A stretch of DNA of 64,000 nucleotides from Calamus simplicifolius (lineage: Eukaryota; Streptophyta; Magnoliopsida; Arecales; Arecaceae), in the NCBI GenBank assembly GCA_900491605.1, contig UESW01003831.1:1362726-1426725 (forward strand), written 5' to 3'. The notes under the pieces were generated by a model that saw nothing but the letters and a program-made list of their open reading frames with translations, was not told the origin of the DNA and searched no databases. This document shows, piece after piece, positions 10,831 to 23,000 of the stretch (within the stretch, counting starts at the first letter, position 1; every line of letters starts with the position of its first letter). Made by a program: the position numbers and the translations under genes.

Positions 10831-12137
10831 ATGCTTATATTGAATACTTGAAAAGACCCAGCATAGAGGACAGTGAAGAAGTCCTCCCACTCACCCAAGA
10901 GCCCACCTGGATGGACGCCTACGTCCGTTATCTCACCGACGGCACTCTCCCTGATGACCGCAACGAAGCTAGACTACTCAAGTGGAGAGCCTCCAAATTC
11001 ATCCTCCTCGACGGCGTCTATACAGAAGGTCGTTCTCCTACCCCTACTCAAGTGCGTAGGGCCCACCGACGCTGACTACATCCTCAGAGAAATTCATGAA
11101 GGCATCTGTGGAAATCACCTGGGGGGCAGATCTTTAGCTCAAAAGGCCCTCCGCCAAGGATACTTCTGGCTTACTATGAAGGAAGATGCAGCCAGATTGG
11201 TTCAGAAGTGCGATGGTTGCCAGCGCCACGCACACATCCAACATCAACCATCTGCCCCAATGAGTCCGCTCTCGGCCCCATGGCCTTTCGCCCAATGGGG
11301 AATGGACATTCTCGGGCCATTCCCCCCAGCTTCAGGGCAGCGAAGATTTTTGCTAGTCGCCATCGATTACTTCACCAAATGGGTGGAGGTCGAAGCACTG
11401 GCCAAGATCACCGAAAGCAAAGTCAAAGCCTTCTTCTGGAAGTCAATCATATGCCGTTTCGGCCTGCCCCACACCCTCGTCACGGACAATGGCCGCCAAT
11501 TCAACAATGAAGCATTCAAAGCCTTTTGTGGCGAGTTAGGCATTCATCACCGATTCACATCTGTCGGCCATCCTCAAACTAACGGAGAAGCCGAGGTCAT
11601 GAACCACACCATCCTTAGAGGACTCCGAACCCGGCTAGATGGGTCCAAAGGTCGGTGGGTGGAGGAGCTCCCCAATGTGATCTGGGCCTACCACACACCC
11701 CCAGAGCCCCGACGGGCGAGACTCCTTTCAGTCTTGCCTTCGGATCCGAAGCCGTCATCCCCGTCGAGATTGGTCTGCCCAGTCCACGTGTGGAGTCCTT
11801 CAACGAGGAAAACAACTCTGCACTGATACGGGCTAACCTGGACTTCATAGATGAGGCGCACGATCGGGCGAGGCTGCGCATGGCGACCTTTCGTCAGCGT
11901 GCGGCCAAATACTACAACGCTCGAGTTCGTCCCAAGGTTTTTCGCCGCGGAGACTTGGTTCTGAGAAAAGCTGAAGTTTCAAAGCCTACAGAGGGGGGCA
12001 AGCTATCCCCCAACTGGGAGGGCCCTTATCGCGTCACCGAAACACTTCACCGGGGGGCATACAAATTAGAGGAGCTCGATGGGAAACCCATTCCACGTAC
12101 CTGGAATGCGGACAACCTCCGCCAGTATTACCAATGA
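10830..12137 (+). pseudogene. Integrase of Tat-1
   Basis: Zinc-binding HHCC region HEGICGNHLGG...CDGCQRH (about 11092-11226). The catalytic core starts at FAQWGMDILGPFPP (first Asp); the second Asp is in LVTDNGRQF and the Glu in HPQTNGEAEVMNH. A frameshift near 11690 leads into TPFSLAFGSEAVIPVEIG and the C-terminal RRGDLVLRKAE...LSPNWEGPY fold, ending NADNLRQYYQ* at 12137. It joins element cDNA to the host chromosome. Frame changes near 10880-11050 and 11690 inactivate it. Confidence 0.87.
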
Positions 12138-12221
12138 TGTACTCACAGAAGCATGAGTAATAAAGGAGGCCCCTTCTGATGCCACAGCTTGTTCTCCCTT
12201 ATGTCCAAGGACCAGGTCTCT

Positions 12222-13617
12222 CAAAAGGAGCTCACTGGCATCGCGGCCCATGGGACACCACTCGGCCCCGGCACGGCGTGCCCCCGAGTAGGTTAAGACC
12301 CTAAAGGCTCCGTAACTAGCTGAGTCGCCACTTGGGGGTACACAAACCCCCAAGATGGTTCAAAAGGAGCTCACTGGCATCGCGGCCCACGGGACACCAC
12401 TCGGCCCCGGCACGGGGTGCCCCCGAGTAGGTTAAGACCCTAAAGGCTCCGCAACCGCTGAGTCGCCACTTGGGCGGCACACAAACCCCCAGATGGTTCA
12501 AAAGGAGCTCACTGGCATCGCGCCCACGGAACACCACTCGGCCCGGCATGGTGGTGCCCCCGAGTAGGTTAAGACCCTAAAGGCTCCGTAACCGGCTGAG
12601 TCGCCACTTGGGCGGCACACAAACCCCCAAGATGGTTCAAAAGGAGCTCACTGGCATCGCGGCCCATGGGACACCACTCGGCCCCAGCACGGCGGTGCCC
12701 CCGAGTAGGTTAAGACCCTAAAGGCTCCGTAACCAGCTGAGTCGCCACTTGGGCGGCACACAAACCCCCAAGATGGTTCAAAAGGAGCTCACTGGCATCG
12801 CGGCCCACGGGACACCACTCGGCCCCGGCACGGCGGTGCCCCGAGTAGGTTAAGACCCTAAAGGCTCCGTAACCGGCTGAGTCGCCACTTGGGCGGCACA
12901 CAAACCCCCAAGATGGTTCAAAAGGAGCTCACTGGCATCGCGGCCCACGGGACACCACTCGGCCCCGGCACGGCGGTGCCCCCGAGTAGGTTAAGACCCT
13001 AAAGGCTCTGTAACCGGCTGAGTCACCACTTGGGCGGCACACAAACCCCCAAGATGGTTCAAAAGGAGCTCACTGGCATCGCGGCCCATGGGACACCACT
13101 CGCCCCGGCACGGCGGTGCCCCCGAGTAGGTTAAGACCCTAAAGGCTCCGTAACCGGCTGAGTCACCACTTGGGCGGCACACAAACCCCCAAGATGGTTC
13201 AAAAGGAGCTCACTGGCATCGCGGCCCACGGGACACCACTCGGCCCCGGCACGGCGGTGCCCCGAGTAGGTTAAGACCCTAAAGGCTCCGTAACCGGCTG
13301 AGTCACCACTTGGGCAGCACACAAACCCCCAAGATGGTTCAAAAGGAGCTCACTGGCATCGCGGCCCACGGGACACCACTCGGCCCCGCACGGCGGTGCC
13401 CCGAGTAGGTTAAGACCCTAAAGGCTCCGTAACCGGCTGAGTCACCACTTGGGTGGCACACAAACCCCCAAGATGGTTCAAAAGGAGCTCACCGGCATCT
13501 CGGCCCACGGGACACCACTCGCGGCGGTTCACAAACCCCCCGAGTGGTTAAGACCCTAAAGGCTCTGTACCCGATGAGTTGCCCCTTGCAGCGGTTCCCA
13601 CACCCCCGAGGCGGTTC
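12222..13617. repeat. 140-bp tandem repeat array in the 3' region of Tat-1
   Basis: The word CAAAAGGAGCTCACTGGCAT recurs at 12222, 12361, 12499, 12638, 12779, 12919, 13060, 13200 and 13340. A near-copy starts at 13479 and a decayed one at 13617, a spacing of 138-141 bp. Units are nearly identical, differing by single bases and 1-2-base indels. The array lies between the integrase stop and the 3' LTR, where Tat elements are known to carry tandem repeats. Repeated 63-residue minus-strand open frames here are by-products. Confidence 0.95.
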
Positions 13618-14029
13618 AAAAGGAACCTGACGACTCTCAGCTCTCAGGTCACCCTCCGGGGTTCAAAAGGCTTCCGGCAGCCACAACTTACCTCAGCGGT
13701 TTCAACTCTGTGTCATCGACCGACGGCCAATCGGCCTCGACGGCTCTATTTCCGCTTCGGCAATTTTGTCACGGCCTCAGCGGCTTTATCTTGGCAGCCT
13801 CAAGCCGGCGGATAGCCATGAAAAGACTTCCAGACTCTGTATTGGGAGAGGATTACTAGCTGCCCTCAGCTAGCCAAAGAAGGTATGCAGACGTCCATAC
13901 AAGGCAATGCAAGAGGAAAGGGGTTTTCCCACCTAGAAGGAATCATGGTTGAAGTTAACATGAAAGAGCAGATGCCTAGGGTAAAAGTTCTACACTCCTT
14001 TCGCTTAGCTGATGCGGGGCACGCAAGCT

Positions 14030-14049
14030 CAAGGAGTGTGGGGGGCATT
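14030..14049 (+). other. Polypurine tract of Tat-1
   Basis: AAGGAGTGTGGGGGGCATT directly before the 3' LTR TGATGG. It primes plus-strand DNA synthesis. The same GAG.GTGGGGGGCAT form precedes the LTR of the second Tat element at 50615-50630 on the minus strand. Confidence 0.8.
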
Positions 14050-15623
14050 TGATGGGGCCAGTTGACCCCATGAAAAATAAAGACAATAATTTTTGAATGG
14101 CCCACCTTGACAGCGGTGTCGGTCTCAACGTTGGCCGCATCCCACCTCGATCTTGGCATCGGCCGTGGCCCACTTCGACCTCAACGTCCGCGACGGCCCA
14201 CCTCGGCCGGCCCACCTCACCTCCAAGGCCGGCACCTCCAAGGCCGACGGCTCCAAGGTCGGCACCTCCAAGGCCGGCGGCTCCAAGGCCGACGGCTCCT
14301 TGGCCGATGGCTCCAAGACGGCACCTCCAAGGCCATCCATGGCCGGCACCTCCAAGGCCGGCACCTCCAAGGCCGACGCCTCCAAGACCAACACCCGGCA
14401 CTTCCCAGCCGGCCCCAACACCTCCCAGCCGGCCCCGGCATCTTCCTAGCCGGCCCCCTACATCTCCAAGCTAGGTTGCCCCGGCACTTCCCAGCCGGCC
14501 CCGGCACCTCCCAGCCAGCCCCGGCATCTTTCTAGCCGGCCCCCTACGTCTCCAAGCTAGGCGGCCCCGGCACTTCCCAGCCGGCCCCGACATCTTCCTA
14601 GTCGGCCCCCTACGTCTCCAAGCTAGGCGGCCCCAGCACCTCCCAGTCGGCCCCGACACTTTCCTAGCCGGCCCCCGGCATCTCCAAGCCCGCCAAGTCG
14701 GCCCCGACCCTTCCTGGTCGGCCCTTCTCGGCCCCGGCGTCTCCAAGCCTGCCGAGTCGGCCCCAACCCTTCCTGGTCGGCCCTTCTCAGCCCCGGCGTC
14801 TCCAAGCCCGCCGAGTCCGAGTCGGCCCCGACCCTTCCTGGTCGGCCCTTCTCGGCCCCGGCATCTCCAAGTTCTCCAAGCCCGCCGAGTCGGCCCCGAC
14901 CCTTCCTGGTCGGCCCTTCTCGGCCCCGGCATCTCCGAGTTCTCCAAGCCCGCCGAGTCGGCCCCGACCATTCCTGGCCGGGGAGGTCGGCCCCGGCCGC
15001 CCCTGGCCAGCCGGGTTCAGCCTCGACCCCCCCCCTGGGAGGGTCAAGGTGTCCCAGTTCTCCCCAGCATGGCCCCAGCAGTTCAAGAAACCGCCTCTCT
15101 GACTCGCGCCGCCTGACAATGCCAGGTCCACCTACTGCTGGCCACGTTGTTGATGGGACTAGACCCAACAACCTAACAGCCCTGCTGGCTGATGGGACTT
15201 AGCCCACCAACCGCCGCTTTCTCCCTTTCCGATGAGACATAACCCACCAACCAACGTAGATTCACGCAACTCCCAAGAACTCCGCAGACATTCCCTCCTC
15301 ACGAAATCCCATGTGATCATGCCAGGGTCAACCCCTAAAAAGGTGAATCCACCCAGTAAACAGGTATGCGCGATAATCCCCAAAATCGCTGCCTTAGCAT
15401 TCAGGAAGGAATCCCTCCTCCCTGAGACCTCCTTTCTCATACTAAAAAAGGGCTCACTCGAGCCCCTTTTCAGCTGTGACCTCAGTTGCTAACTTGGGCA
15501 TCGGAGGGTTCCACCGGAGAACCCTCTCCGATCCTGGGGACTTTTCTACAGGTAACCTGGTGAAGAAGAGCCTGGAGAAGCATTTTGTTCCCGACGTCCA
15601 GGATAGGTGATTGAGCGTCATCA
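14050..15623 (+). repeat. 3' LTR of Tat-1
   Basis: Partner of 5076-6648, same ends and length, with scattered substitutions and indels in the GC-rich U3 repeats. The TATA region reads CCCCTAAAAAGG (about 15331-15342), two bases shorter than CCCCTATAAAAAGG in the 5' LTR. Confidence 0.93.
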
Positions 15624-15975
15624 GCATGCATTTCAGCTTTTCATATCCAACTATTAGTGACTAAAAAATATTTTGGTTAGTTCCATGATAATGAAGCTAC
15701 CATCGGTAAAAGGTAGCTACTCATGAATAAATAAATAAGGTTTTAATTTTTTTTATCTTTATTTTTTTAAGAACATAATCAAACTTTGCTCTAGCTAATT
15801 TCACCAAGGAAAAGATAATTTTTTTAATAAAAAGTATTTTTTATTATATTAGATTTTTTATTCTTATCTTTAATAATAATTATTATTTTTTTAAAAAATA
15901 ATTATTTTATTCAATTTATTATTTTGTTTTTTAATTAAATATGAAATAGGATAATTTTTTGTATTTTTGTTATGA

Positions 15976-15996
15976 TGCACCATAGATTATGGTGCA
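15976..15996. repeat. Short inverted repeat (9-bp arms, 3-base loop)
   Basis: TGCACCATA, GAT, TATGGTGCA: a perfect 9-bp stem. The word GATGCACCATAGA also occurs at about 4998-5010, left of Tat-1. Confidence 0.7.
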
Positions 15997-16100
15997 CGGC
16001 AGGAATATCAACCCTAAATCAAAGGGTCACGGTCATCTTGTTAGATGCCGAACGAAGAAGTGAGGTAAAAGAACTTCATAAATGCGTGCCGCTGAAAGTT

Positions 16101-16812
16101 TGGAATGTGTTTGAAATAGAGTATTTTTTAATCCCCAAAAGCTATAACTATAAAGGATAAGTTTAAAAAAATTAATCAGAAGAATCAATGTTTAAAAATA
16201 GATTATCCCCTAAACTTGTTGGATGTGTTAAAAATTAGAGTCCACATCTGGCATATCTACCAAGAAGCTAATTTGTGACAGACTAGATGATGACTGCTAT
16301 GGCCCATCATGTGAGATTCTGGATATGGAATCAGGATGATCCCTGTCCTCTTGTTCTCAAGCAAATTTTATATTTAGATGTTTCTGGGCTGACTCGCACG
16401 AGAGTAGTGTGATCATTGATCTGTAAAAAAGACGAGAATAAGGAGAGATATCCAGGGCATATCCCCTTATCTCCAAAAGCTATAACTACAAAGGATACAT
16501 CTAAAAAAGGTTAACCAATAAACATAGGTTATCCCCTAAACTTATTCCTTAGGGAACCCAGAAATAACTAGAGCTATCCCTTGATGGCAAAGTTGTTATT
16601 TAAAAAATATAGTTATTCCCTTAGCTATTCCTGAATAAAATCTAACCTGTACACTTATCTAGGGATAGCATTTATAAAATCAAACCCAAAAATAGCTTGC
16701 GCTATCCTTTTAAAAATAAAATTATTATTTAAAAAATTAATTTTTTAATTATTTTTAAATAAATTATATTTTATACACTTGTTCAGACATAATATTTTGA
16801 AAACCAAACACC
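16101..16812 (+). mobile_element. Decayed relatives of the Tourist-like MITE
   Basis: Two stretches (about 16101-16240 and 16430-16690) repeat the words of the intact MITE at 18407: CCCCAAAAGCTATAACTA.AAAGGATA, GTTATCCCCTAAACTT, AGGGAACCCAG, TATCCCTTGATGGCAAA and TCTAGGGATAGC. The left edge GGAATGTGTTTGAAATA and right edge CCAAACACCAC resemble degraded termini. Boundaries are uncertain. Confidence 0.5.
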
Positions 16813-18406
16813 ACTAAATAAACAATTCCTTGAGATGAAAGGGTCAGGTTCTAAAATTAGTAAAAAAACGTGCATGGGTGCGCAAACAGCATCCACCCCG
16901 GAAAACAGGGCCCCATTTGTTTATCAACGGTAAATCGGGTAATGAACGAGTGATCCCACAAGTCAATCCAAATATAAACTATCTACGTTTTATAATAGTC
17001 TGCTTGACAAAAGAAATAAAGTATAGAGCCTTCATCCTCTCAAATGCTATGCGCCCCACGATGTGGGTCATGTCATGTGGGAGAAGATTGAACGCAATTC
17101 TGCCACCATTATTGTTGGGCGGACATGCATCTCAGAATCCGATCTACCCCAACTTTGTTTTTGGCCGGCGCACAGGGCGTGAGCCCCCAAGAAGAATAAT
17201 AATAATAAATTGATGTATTTGTTCCTAATATCGTCTTCTATCCTCTTGTATCCTTCAATCAAACAAATGGATTAGATTATATCGACTAACTAGCTATTGA
17301 AAATATAGGTTTGGACTGGCCATCAGTACCATCCAATCTATGCTTTCCATCCATGCTAAACGGCGTTGAGATGTTAATTTGCTACGGTATGGCTTTCATG
17401 GCATCTTAGCACATGTTAGCAGGGTTTAGAAGCATCTCTAAGCAGCAAAAGGTTTTTACTTGCAACAAAAGTAAATATTTTGTAACTTTGGTAAATAATT
17501 TTTTTAATAGCATTAAGTTAATTATTACAACAAAAAAAAAATTATGTTCTTATGTATAGATATTATAGAACTTTGAACTTTAAAATCAAGTATCTAACTC
17601 GAATAGCCAGATCAATTACATGGCATCCCTTGCCTCTTAATCGTTTGACGGAGATCAGCTAGAGAAGTTAGTTGCTCAAATTAGCTTTGTTAATCAATCT
17701 CTTTAATCTTTTTTTTTTTTACAAGTCTATCAAACACGGCCACATGTAGCCCTTGGAGAAACAAGGAGAAAACAACATATTATTGGTGCCGCCCAAAGTT
17801 TTCACCGGGTGAGCAAGCAGAACAATCTAATGGCTATTAGACGCCAACTAACAACAAAAGCAAGCAAGCAACTCCATAGTTTTTGCTGCTATGTACTTTA
17901 TAAATACTTGAGTTAATTAAGCAATAAGGGTGTTTCTGTTGAAGGAATGCACAAATATATCAAACATATTACATAAAATAGATTGGTATGCAAATGTAAA
18001 TATGCATGATGTATCAAATATATATATATTGGATATTCTTTTCGATTAATAATTGAAAAAAAAAAAAGGTTTTGCATCCTAGTAACCAGAAGTTTCTTTT
18101 AACTGGTTTTCATTGATGGATGTGCATGTCATTCACATTTGTATAGCACAATGGTACCTTTCTGGCAATTTGCACATTTATACATTGGGGATAAAATTGC
18201 ATGCAATAAAATGTTTTCATGTGCACCCACTCTTATGTTTGAATGATCGATAAAAGATTTATATTAAGAAGATAAAGCAAATTTGCAATTACATTCATCA
18301 TGATAATAAAAGAAAGAGGAGTTGAGAATTGTGCTAGCCTGCAACACCATTTATGAGATCATATTTAGTTAACTAATTGCCAAGGTAAAAGGTTAAAAGA
18401 CCTTAA

Positions 18407-18710
18407 GGTAGTGTTTGATACGAGGGATAAGGAAGGATATCCCCTGGATATCCCTTCTTATTCCCAAATGCTATAGCTAGAAGGGATAGGTCTGAAAAAA
18501 TTTAACTAGAGGGGATAACCCATGGTTAACCATGGTTAACCATGAGTTATCCCTTGAACTTATTCCCTAGGGAACCCAGGAACAACTAATGTTATCCCTT
18601 GATGGCAAACTTGTAATTTTAAAAAAATGCTTATTCCCTAAGCTATCCCCTGGATAAATGCTATCCCGTACATTTATCCAGGGATAGCTTTTAGGCTATC
18701 AAACACTACC
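18407..18710. mobile_element. Tourist-like MITE (PIF/Harbinger type)
   Basis: A 304-bp non-coding element with perfect 14-bp terminal inverted repeats GGTAGTGTTTGATA / TATCAAACACTACC, flanked by TAA on both sides (18404-18406 and 18711-18713), the 3-bp target duplication of PIF/Harbinger elements. The interior has many GGATA/TATCC words and a CCATGGTTAACCATGG palindrome near the middle. It has no coding capacity and would need a transposase supplied elsewhere. Confidence 0.85.
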
Positions 18711-18713
18711 TAA

Positions 18714-19641
18714 GAACATTACATCCAACAAATTAACTACAAAATAACCTAGCAATCAAGCAGGAGTAAGGAGTTTTTTTTTTTTTGGTTTCCCAAGTGG
18801 CATATTTATTCCAAAACTAAACTCAGGAATTCATTGAAAGCTTGTATTTCATAAACTTATTAGTAAATTATTATTTAAATAAAGACCTATAAATAATTCT
18901 TTTGACAAAATTCATCAAAAGTCAAAGCTATTAACTAAGAATTTAATTCCTTTTCCTTGATATAATTCTTGTGAACCTTGCCGTGATCAACGGTTTTCTT
19001 TAATAATACCTTTAGTTTTGTGTGAAGCTAGGTCAAGAACTTACAAATAATTTATTATGATTGTTTATCTTAACATCCAATAAAATATCTGGGCATGGTC
19101 AGTTTAAATGAGCAAAAATTTTATCAGGGATCCTTTATATAATACATTATATGGAAGTAGGGTGCAATAAGGGCCTTGCTGGGTCAGACTTGGATTTAAT
19201 TGATTTCATTTAAAATTAACTTCAAGCTTCGTCTCAAAGATGCTTAATTTGTTTACTACTATTTTTTTGATAATTTTAAAATAAAGTAAAATTAACTAAG
19301 AAAGCCCTTCTTTACCCTATCTATTCTGGTATGTATAGAACTTGTGTTAAGCGTGTGGGTGGAGATGGAATCAAAAAATCCAGCGTTCGTCGTCGCACTT
19401 AACTTCCACCGCCGCTCCCATCGCCATCACCTCCACTCGAGCTCTAGCACATAGTTGATCCCTGCGAGGTCGTCTAATTGGGTCTCATCTCTTTGGCTAT
19501 CTATCTTAAATTCTTATTCGAGATGGCGTTTGTTCGTGTTCTCTCTCCTTTTCTGGTATGTTCTAATGATTTCCTGCCTGGATTCTGGATTATAGGGTTC
19601 TAAGTACATTTAAAGAGGGCCTCGAATCGAGAGAGAAAGAG
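18714..19641 (+). promoter_or_regulatory. Upstream region and 5' UTR of the six-exon gene
   Basis: AT-rich to about 19360, then a more balanced C/T-rich leader up to the ATG at 19642. No TATA box I would defend. No other gene seen. Confidence 0.35.
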
Positions 19642-20030
19642 ATGGCCGATAAGCCTAGCCGGGCGCTGGTGATATATGGGGATGGCCACGCTTCTCTGCT
19701 CTCGCCCTCGCATGCCCATCTCCACTCATTCGCCTCTCGGGCTTCCTGTGGCTTTCTTTCCCTCCGAACTCCCCCTTCCAGCGGTATCTCCCTCATTCCC
19801 TTCTTTTATTGTTGTCAATTGTCCCCCTAACGTGGGCGATTTCTCCTTCTGGGATAAAGATCGAATCTTTGGTTAAAAATGTTTGCCATCCTTCAAATTT
19901 TCGGGTTTGTTGGCTGTTGTTTATGTCGGATCGAGCAAATTGTATGACGACGTGTTTACCTGAATGATTCAGTCAGTAAACCGAAGTTTCTTCTTTAAAT
20001 TTGTGATCAACGAAGAAGGTGCCGTGACGG

Positions 20031-20062
<32 letters not shown>

Positions 20063-23000
20063 ACGGTGCCACAATGATATTGAATAGGACAACAGTTAAA
20101 ATTTGAATTTTCAATTAGGGACTTCTTTGGAGGAGGGGGTGCGATTTCTGTGGAGAACTGATTACTGTTACTTTGGAAGATTATGCAATAGTAGCTGCCT
20201 TGTGGATTGGGACAATAAATAGAAGAGGTTTGACTCATGCAAAAGACAGTGAGCGTTGGTTGCCATAAATACTCTGTTAGAAAGCGTGCCTCGTTGACCT
20301 TAATCCTTGGGAAGATATCATGATTGTTCTTTACCTTGGAGAAACATTCTAAAAACTTGATAGTTTTATGCTGGCTACTCATTGGGAAAATATGAAGCTT
20401 TAGGGTACCAATTTATTTACAGTGAACTAATATCCACTCCATGAGCCTGCCATAGTAGACAATGAATTGCAGGTGATCACTAATGTACTGAAGTTACTGA
20501 ATTAATGAGAGAGGCAAGGTTTGCCAAGACCTTATCCTAACTTGTCCACACTTAAATGCAGACCTGAAACATGCAAAGAATGATGGACCTCTAACTTTTT
20601 TTTCCACAAGCAGTAATCATTTTTCATGCTTTCTGAAACAATATAAATTAAGAATAGATACTGTTCAGTTTTTATTTGAAGAGGAAAATGAAAGAGGTGC
20701 ATTTTCATTGGGTAAATTGTGGGCTAATTTGACTGTTCTTATATCTAATTTTTTGTTGTTGGAAAGATAACCACCATTCATGTGCTTATTGCCATGATTG
20801 TCATTGAAGACGACCATTTTATTAGTTGGATGTGTAGAATGATAGAGCAATAACTATTGTTAAAACAACAATAGGAGAAACTAGTGAGTTTTCAATTACT
20901 GTAGGTTTACGTCAAGGATCTTCCTTAAGTCCGTATCTTTTTGTATTAATTATGGATGAATTAACCAAACATATTCAAAATGATATTCCATAGTGTATGT
21001 TATTTGCAGATGATATAGTGTTGATTGATGAAACTAAATACGGAGTAAATGCTAAGCTAGAGATTTGGAGAGAGGCTTTAGAATCTAAAGGTTTTAAGAT
21101 TAGTAGAACTAAAACTGAATACATAAAATATAATTTTAGTGGGAGTAGAAATACAAATGAAGAAGCAGTGAAGATTGCAAGCCAAAAAATATCAAGGAGT
21201 GAAAAATTTAGGTATTTGGGATCAATTATTCAGCAAGAAGGTGAAATAGGTGAAGATGTGAATCATAGAGTTAAAGCAGGATGGAATAAGTGGAGTGTTT
21301 CGAGAGTATTGTATGATCAACGCATCTCATTAAATTGAAAGAAAAATTCTATAAAACTGCTATTAGGCCTGCTATGCTATATGGAATAAAGTATTGGACA
21401 ATATTGAAACAATATGTGAATAAATTAAGTGTGACAGAAATGCGTATGTTAAGATGAATATGTGGTAAAACTTTAAAAGATAGAATTAAAAATAAATATA
21501 TAAGAGAAATGATAGGAGTAGCCCCAATTGAAGATAAAATGAGAAAAAATCGATTACAGTGGTTTGGACATATACAACGTAGACCTTTAGATGCTCCAGT
21601 TAGAAAGAGTGGTCTTTTAACAATTCATGCTAAGGATAGAGATAGAGGTAGACCTAAATTAACATGGATAGAAATAATTAAAAAAGATATAACTATTTGT
21701 AATTTGAATATTGCCTTGGTTCTGAATAGAGCATAGTGGAGGAAGCAGATTCATGTAGCCGATCCCATGTAGTTGAGAAAAGGCTTAAATGAGTTGAGTT
21801 GAGTTGTATGTGTAGAATGCCTTTCTTCATGTTAATCTTTATGAGATGGATGTGCTTCCATCTCCATGCTTTCCATAAACATACCATTAATGTCACCTCT
21901 CCCATGCATTTTGATATTAAGAATGTCGTTGTGCTTGGATTGGGGATATCAGTAGTATGGTGGTGGTAGTTGGATTTATCTACATTAAATGTCTTGCGAC
22001 ATGTTTGGCTCCTCTATTTTCGCAAGCTGAACTACTACTACTTTTGGCTGATGACATAATCATTAATATGATGCCTCGCATATTCGATCACTTAACCAAT
22101 GCCTTCATAACTAATTTGAGATGAAGTGCCTTGGCCATCTTTTCTATTGGACTTGGGGTTGCATAAGGCAGTTATTTGGCATTTTATTAGAAGTTTTTGT
22201 GACTGCCCGGTTAGACTGCCCTTAAACTTACCCACCTTCATTAGAAATTCCAATTTGATGTGGGTGAACCTCTTCTTGATGTCACCTGCTAGCTACAGCT
22301 CATTATTAATTTTTTCTGTATCATTGTTGTTCCATACTCCAGCTTTTTATGATCTGTTGCTGCCAGCATTCCTTCCAAGGATACCTCTGATGTTATAACA
22401 GGGGATGTCTAACATTCACAAATACTAATTTGTACCCATGTCATAATTTGGCATGCTTTTATGATTGACTGTCAACATAAAATCAATACTCCACCTTTAT
22501 CTTCTAGGCTAGGGATTAGTATTGGTAGTGTTACATTGTCTAGAAGTACTCTTATCAATCCAAACTAATTTGAGATTAAGGCTTTATTGTTGTCATCATC
22601 GTCGTCTAGAAGTACTATTATCATATTGAATTTATATTTATCTGTAGAAGTCAGATAAGTTGGGATGTGACCAAAATTGTGTTTTGGGCTCTATCTTATA
22701 TGGTGAAGTATAGCAGTTTCGGCTTCACGGGTTGCAGCTACTTGTATGAAAAAATAGAACTATGACTTCGTCATATCTCAATACCATGCTGTAATATAGG
22801 AGGCAGCTCCACTGTAGACTGTCACCAACCTCATGAGACTTAAATCTCTTTAATCTTGTTCTTTATACCATATTTTCAGAGAACTACATTGAAATTTCAT
22901 GCCCTATTTTCCTAGAAAGTTATTGCAACTTTCTCATAGAGGCACGAGCAATGATGCGAATTTATGAAAGCACCCTAACTCCTGAGATGACTGCAGCAGA

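Larger units (their letters stand above)
5076..15623 (+). mobile_element. Ty3-gypsy LTR retrotransposon, Tat lineage, full-length but inactive (Tat-1)
   Basis: A 10.55-kb element with two LTRs (1573 and 1574 bp) starting TGATGGG and ending TCA. A TTGGCGCGCC primer site lies just inside the 5' LTR and a G-rich polypurine tract just before the 3' LTR. Order: gag, protease, RT-RNase H, extra archaeal-type RNase H, integrase, 140-bp tandem repeats. The extra RNase H and the tandem repeats before the 3' LTR identify the Tat clade. Flanks GCATA (5071-5075) and GCATG (15624-15628) look like a target duplication with one mismatch. All reading frames are broken, so the copy cannot move by itself. Confidence 0.92.
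15624..18406. other. AT-rich intergenic DNA right of Tat-1
   Basis: No supported gene. A 111-codon open frame at 16878-17213 has no recognisable motif. Contains a short perfect inverted repeat (15976-15996) and decayed relatives of the 18407 MITE (16101-16812). Confidence 0.55.

Noticed and set aside
12066..13322. Repeated 63-residue minus-strand open frames starting MCRPSGDSAGYG
   Set aside because: One reading frame of the 140-bp tandem repeat; no start context or homology.
16878..17213. 111-codon open frame
   Set aside because: No motif, AT-rich context, no splice or codon support.
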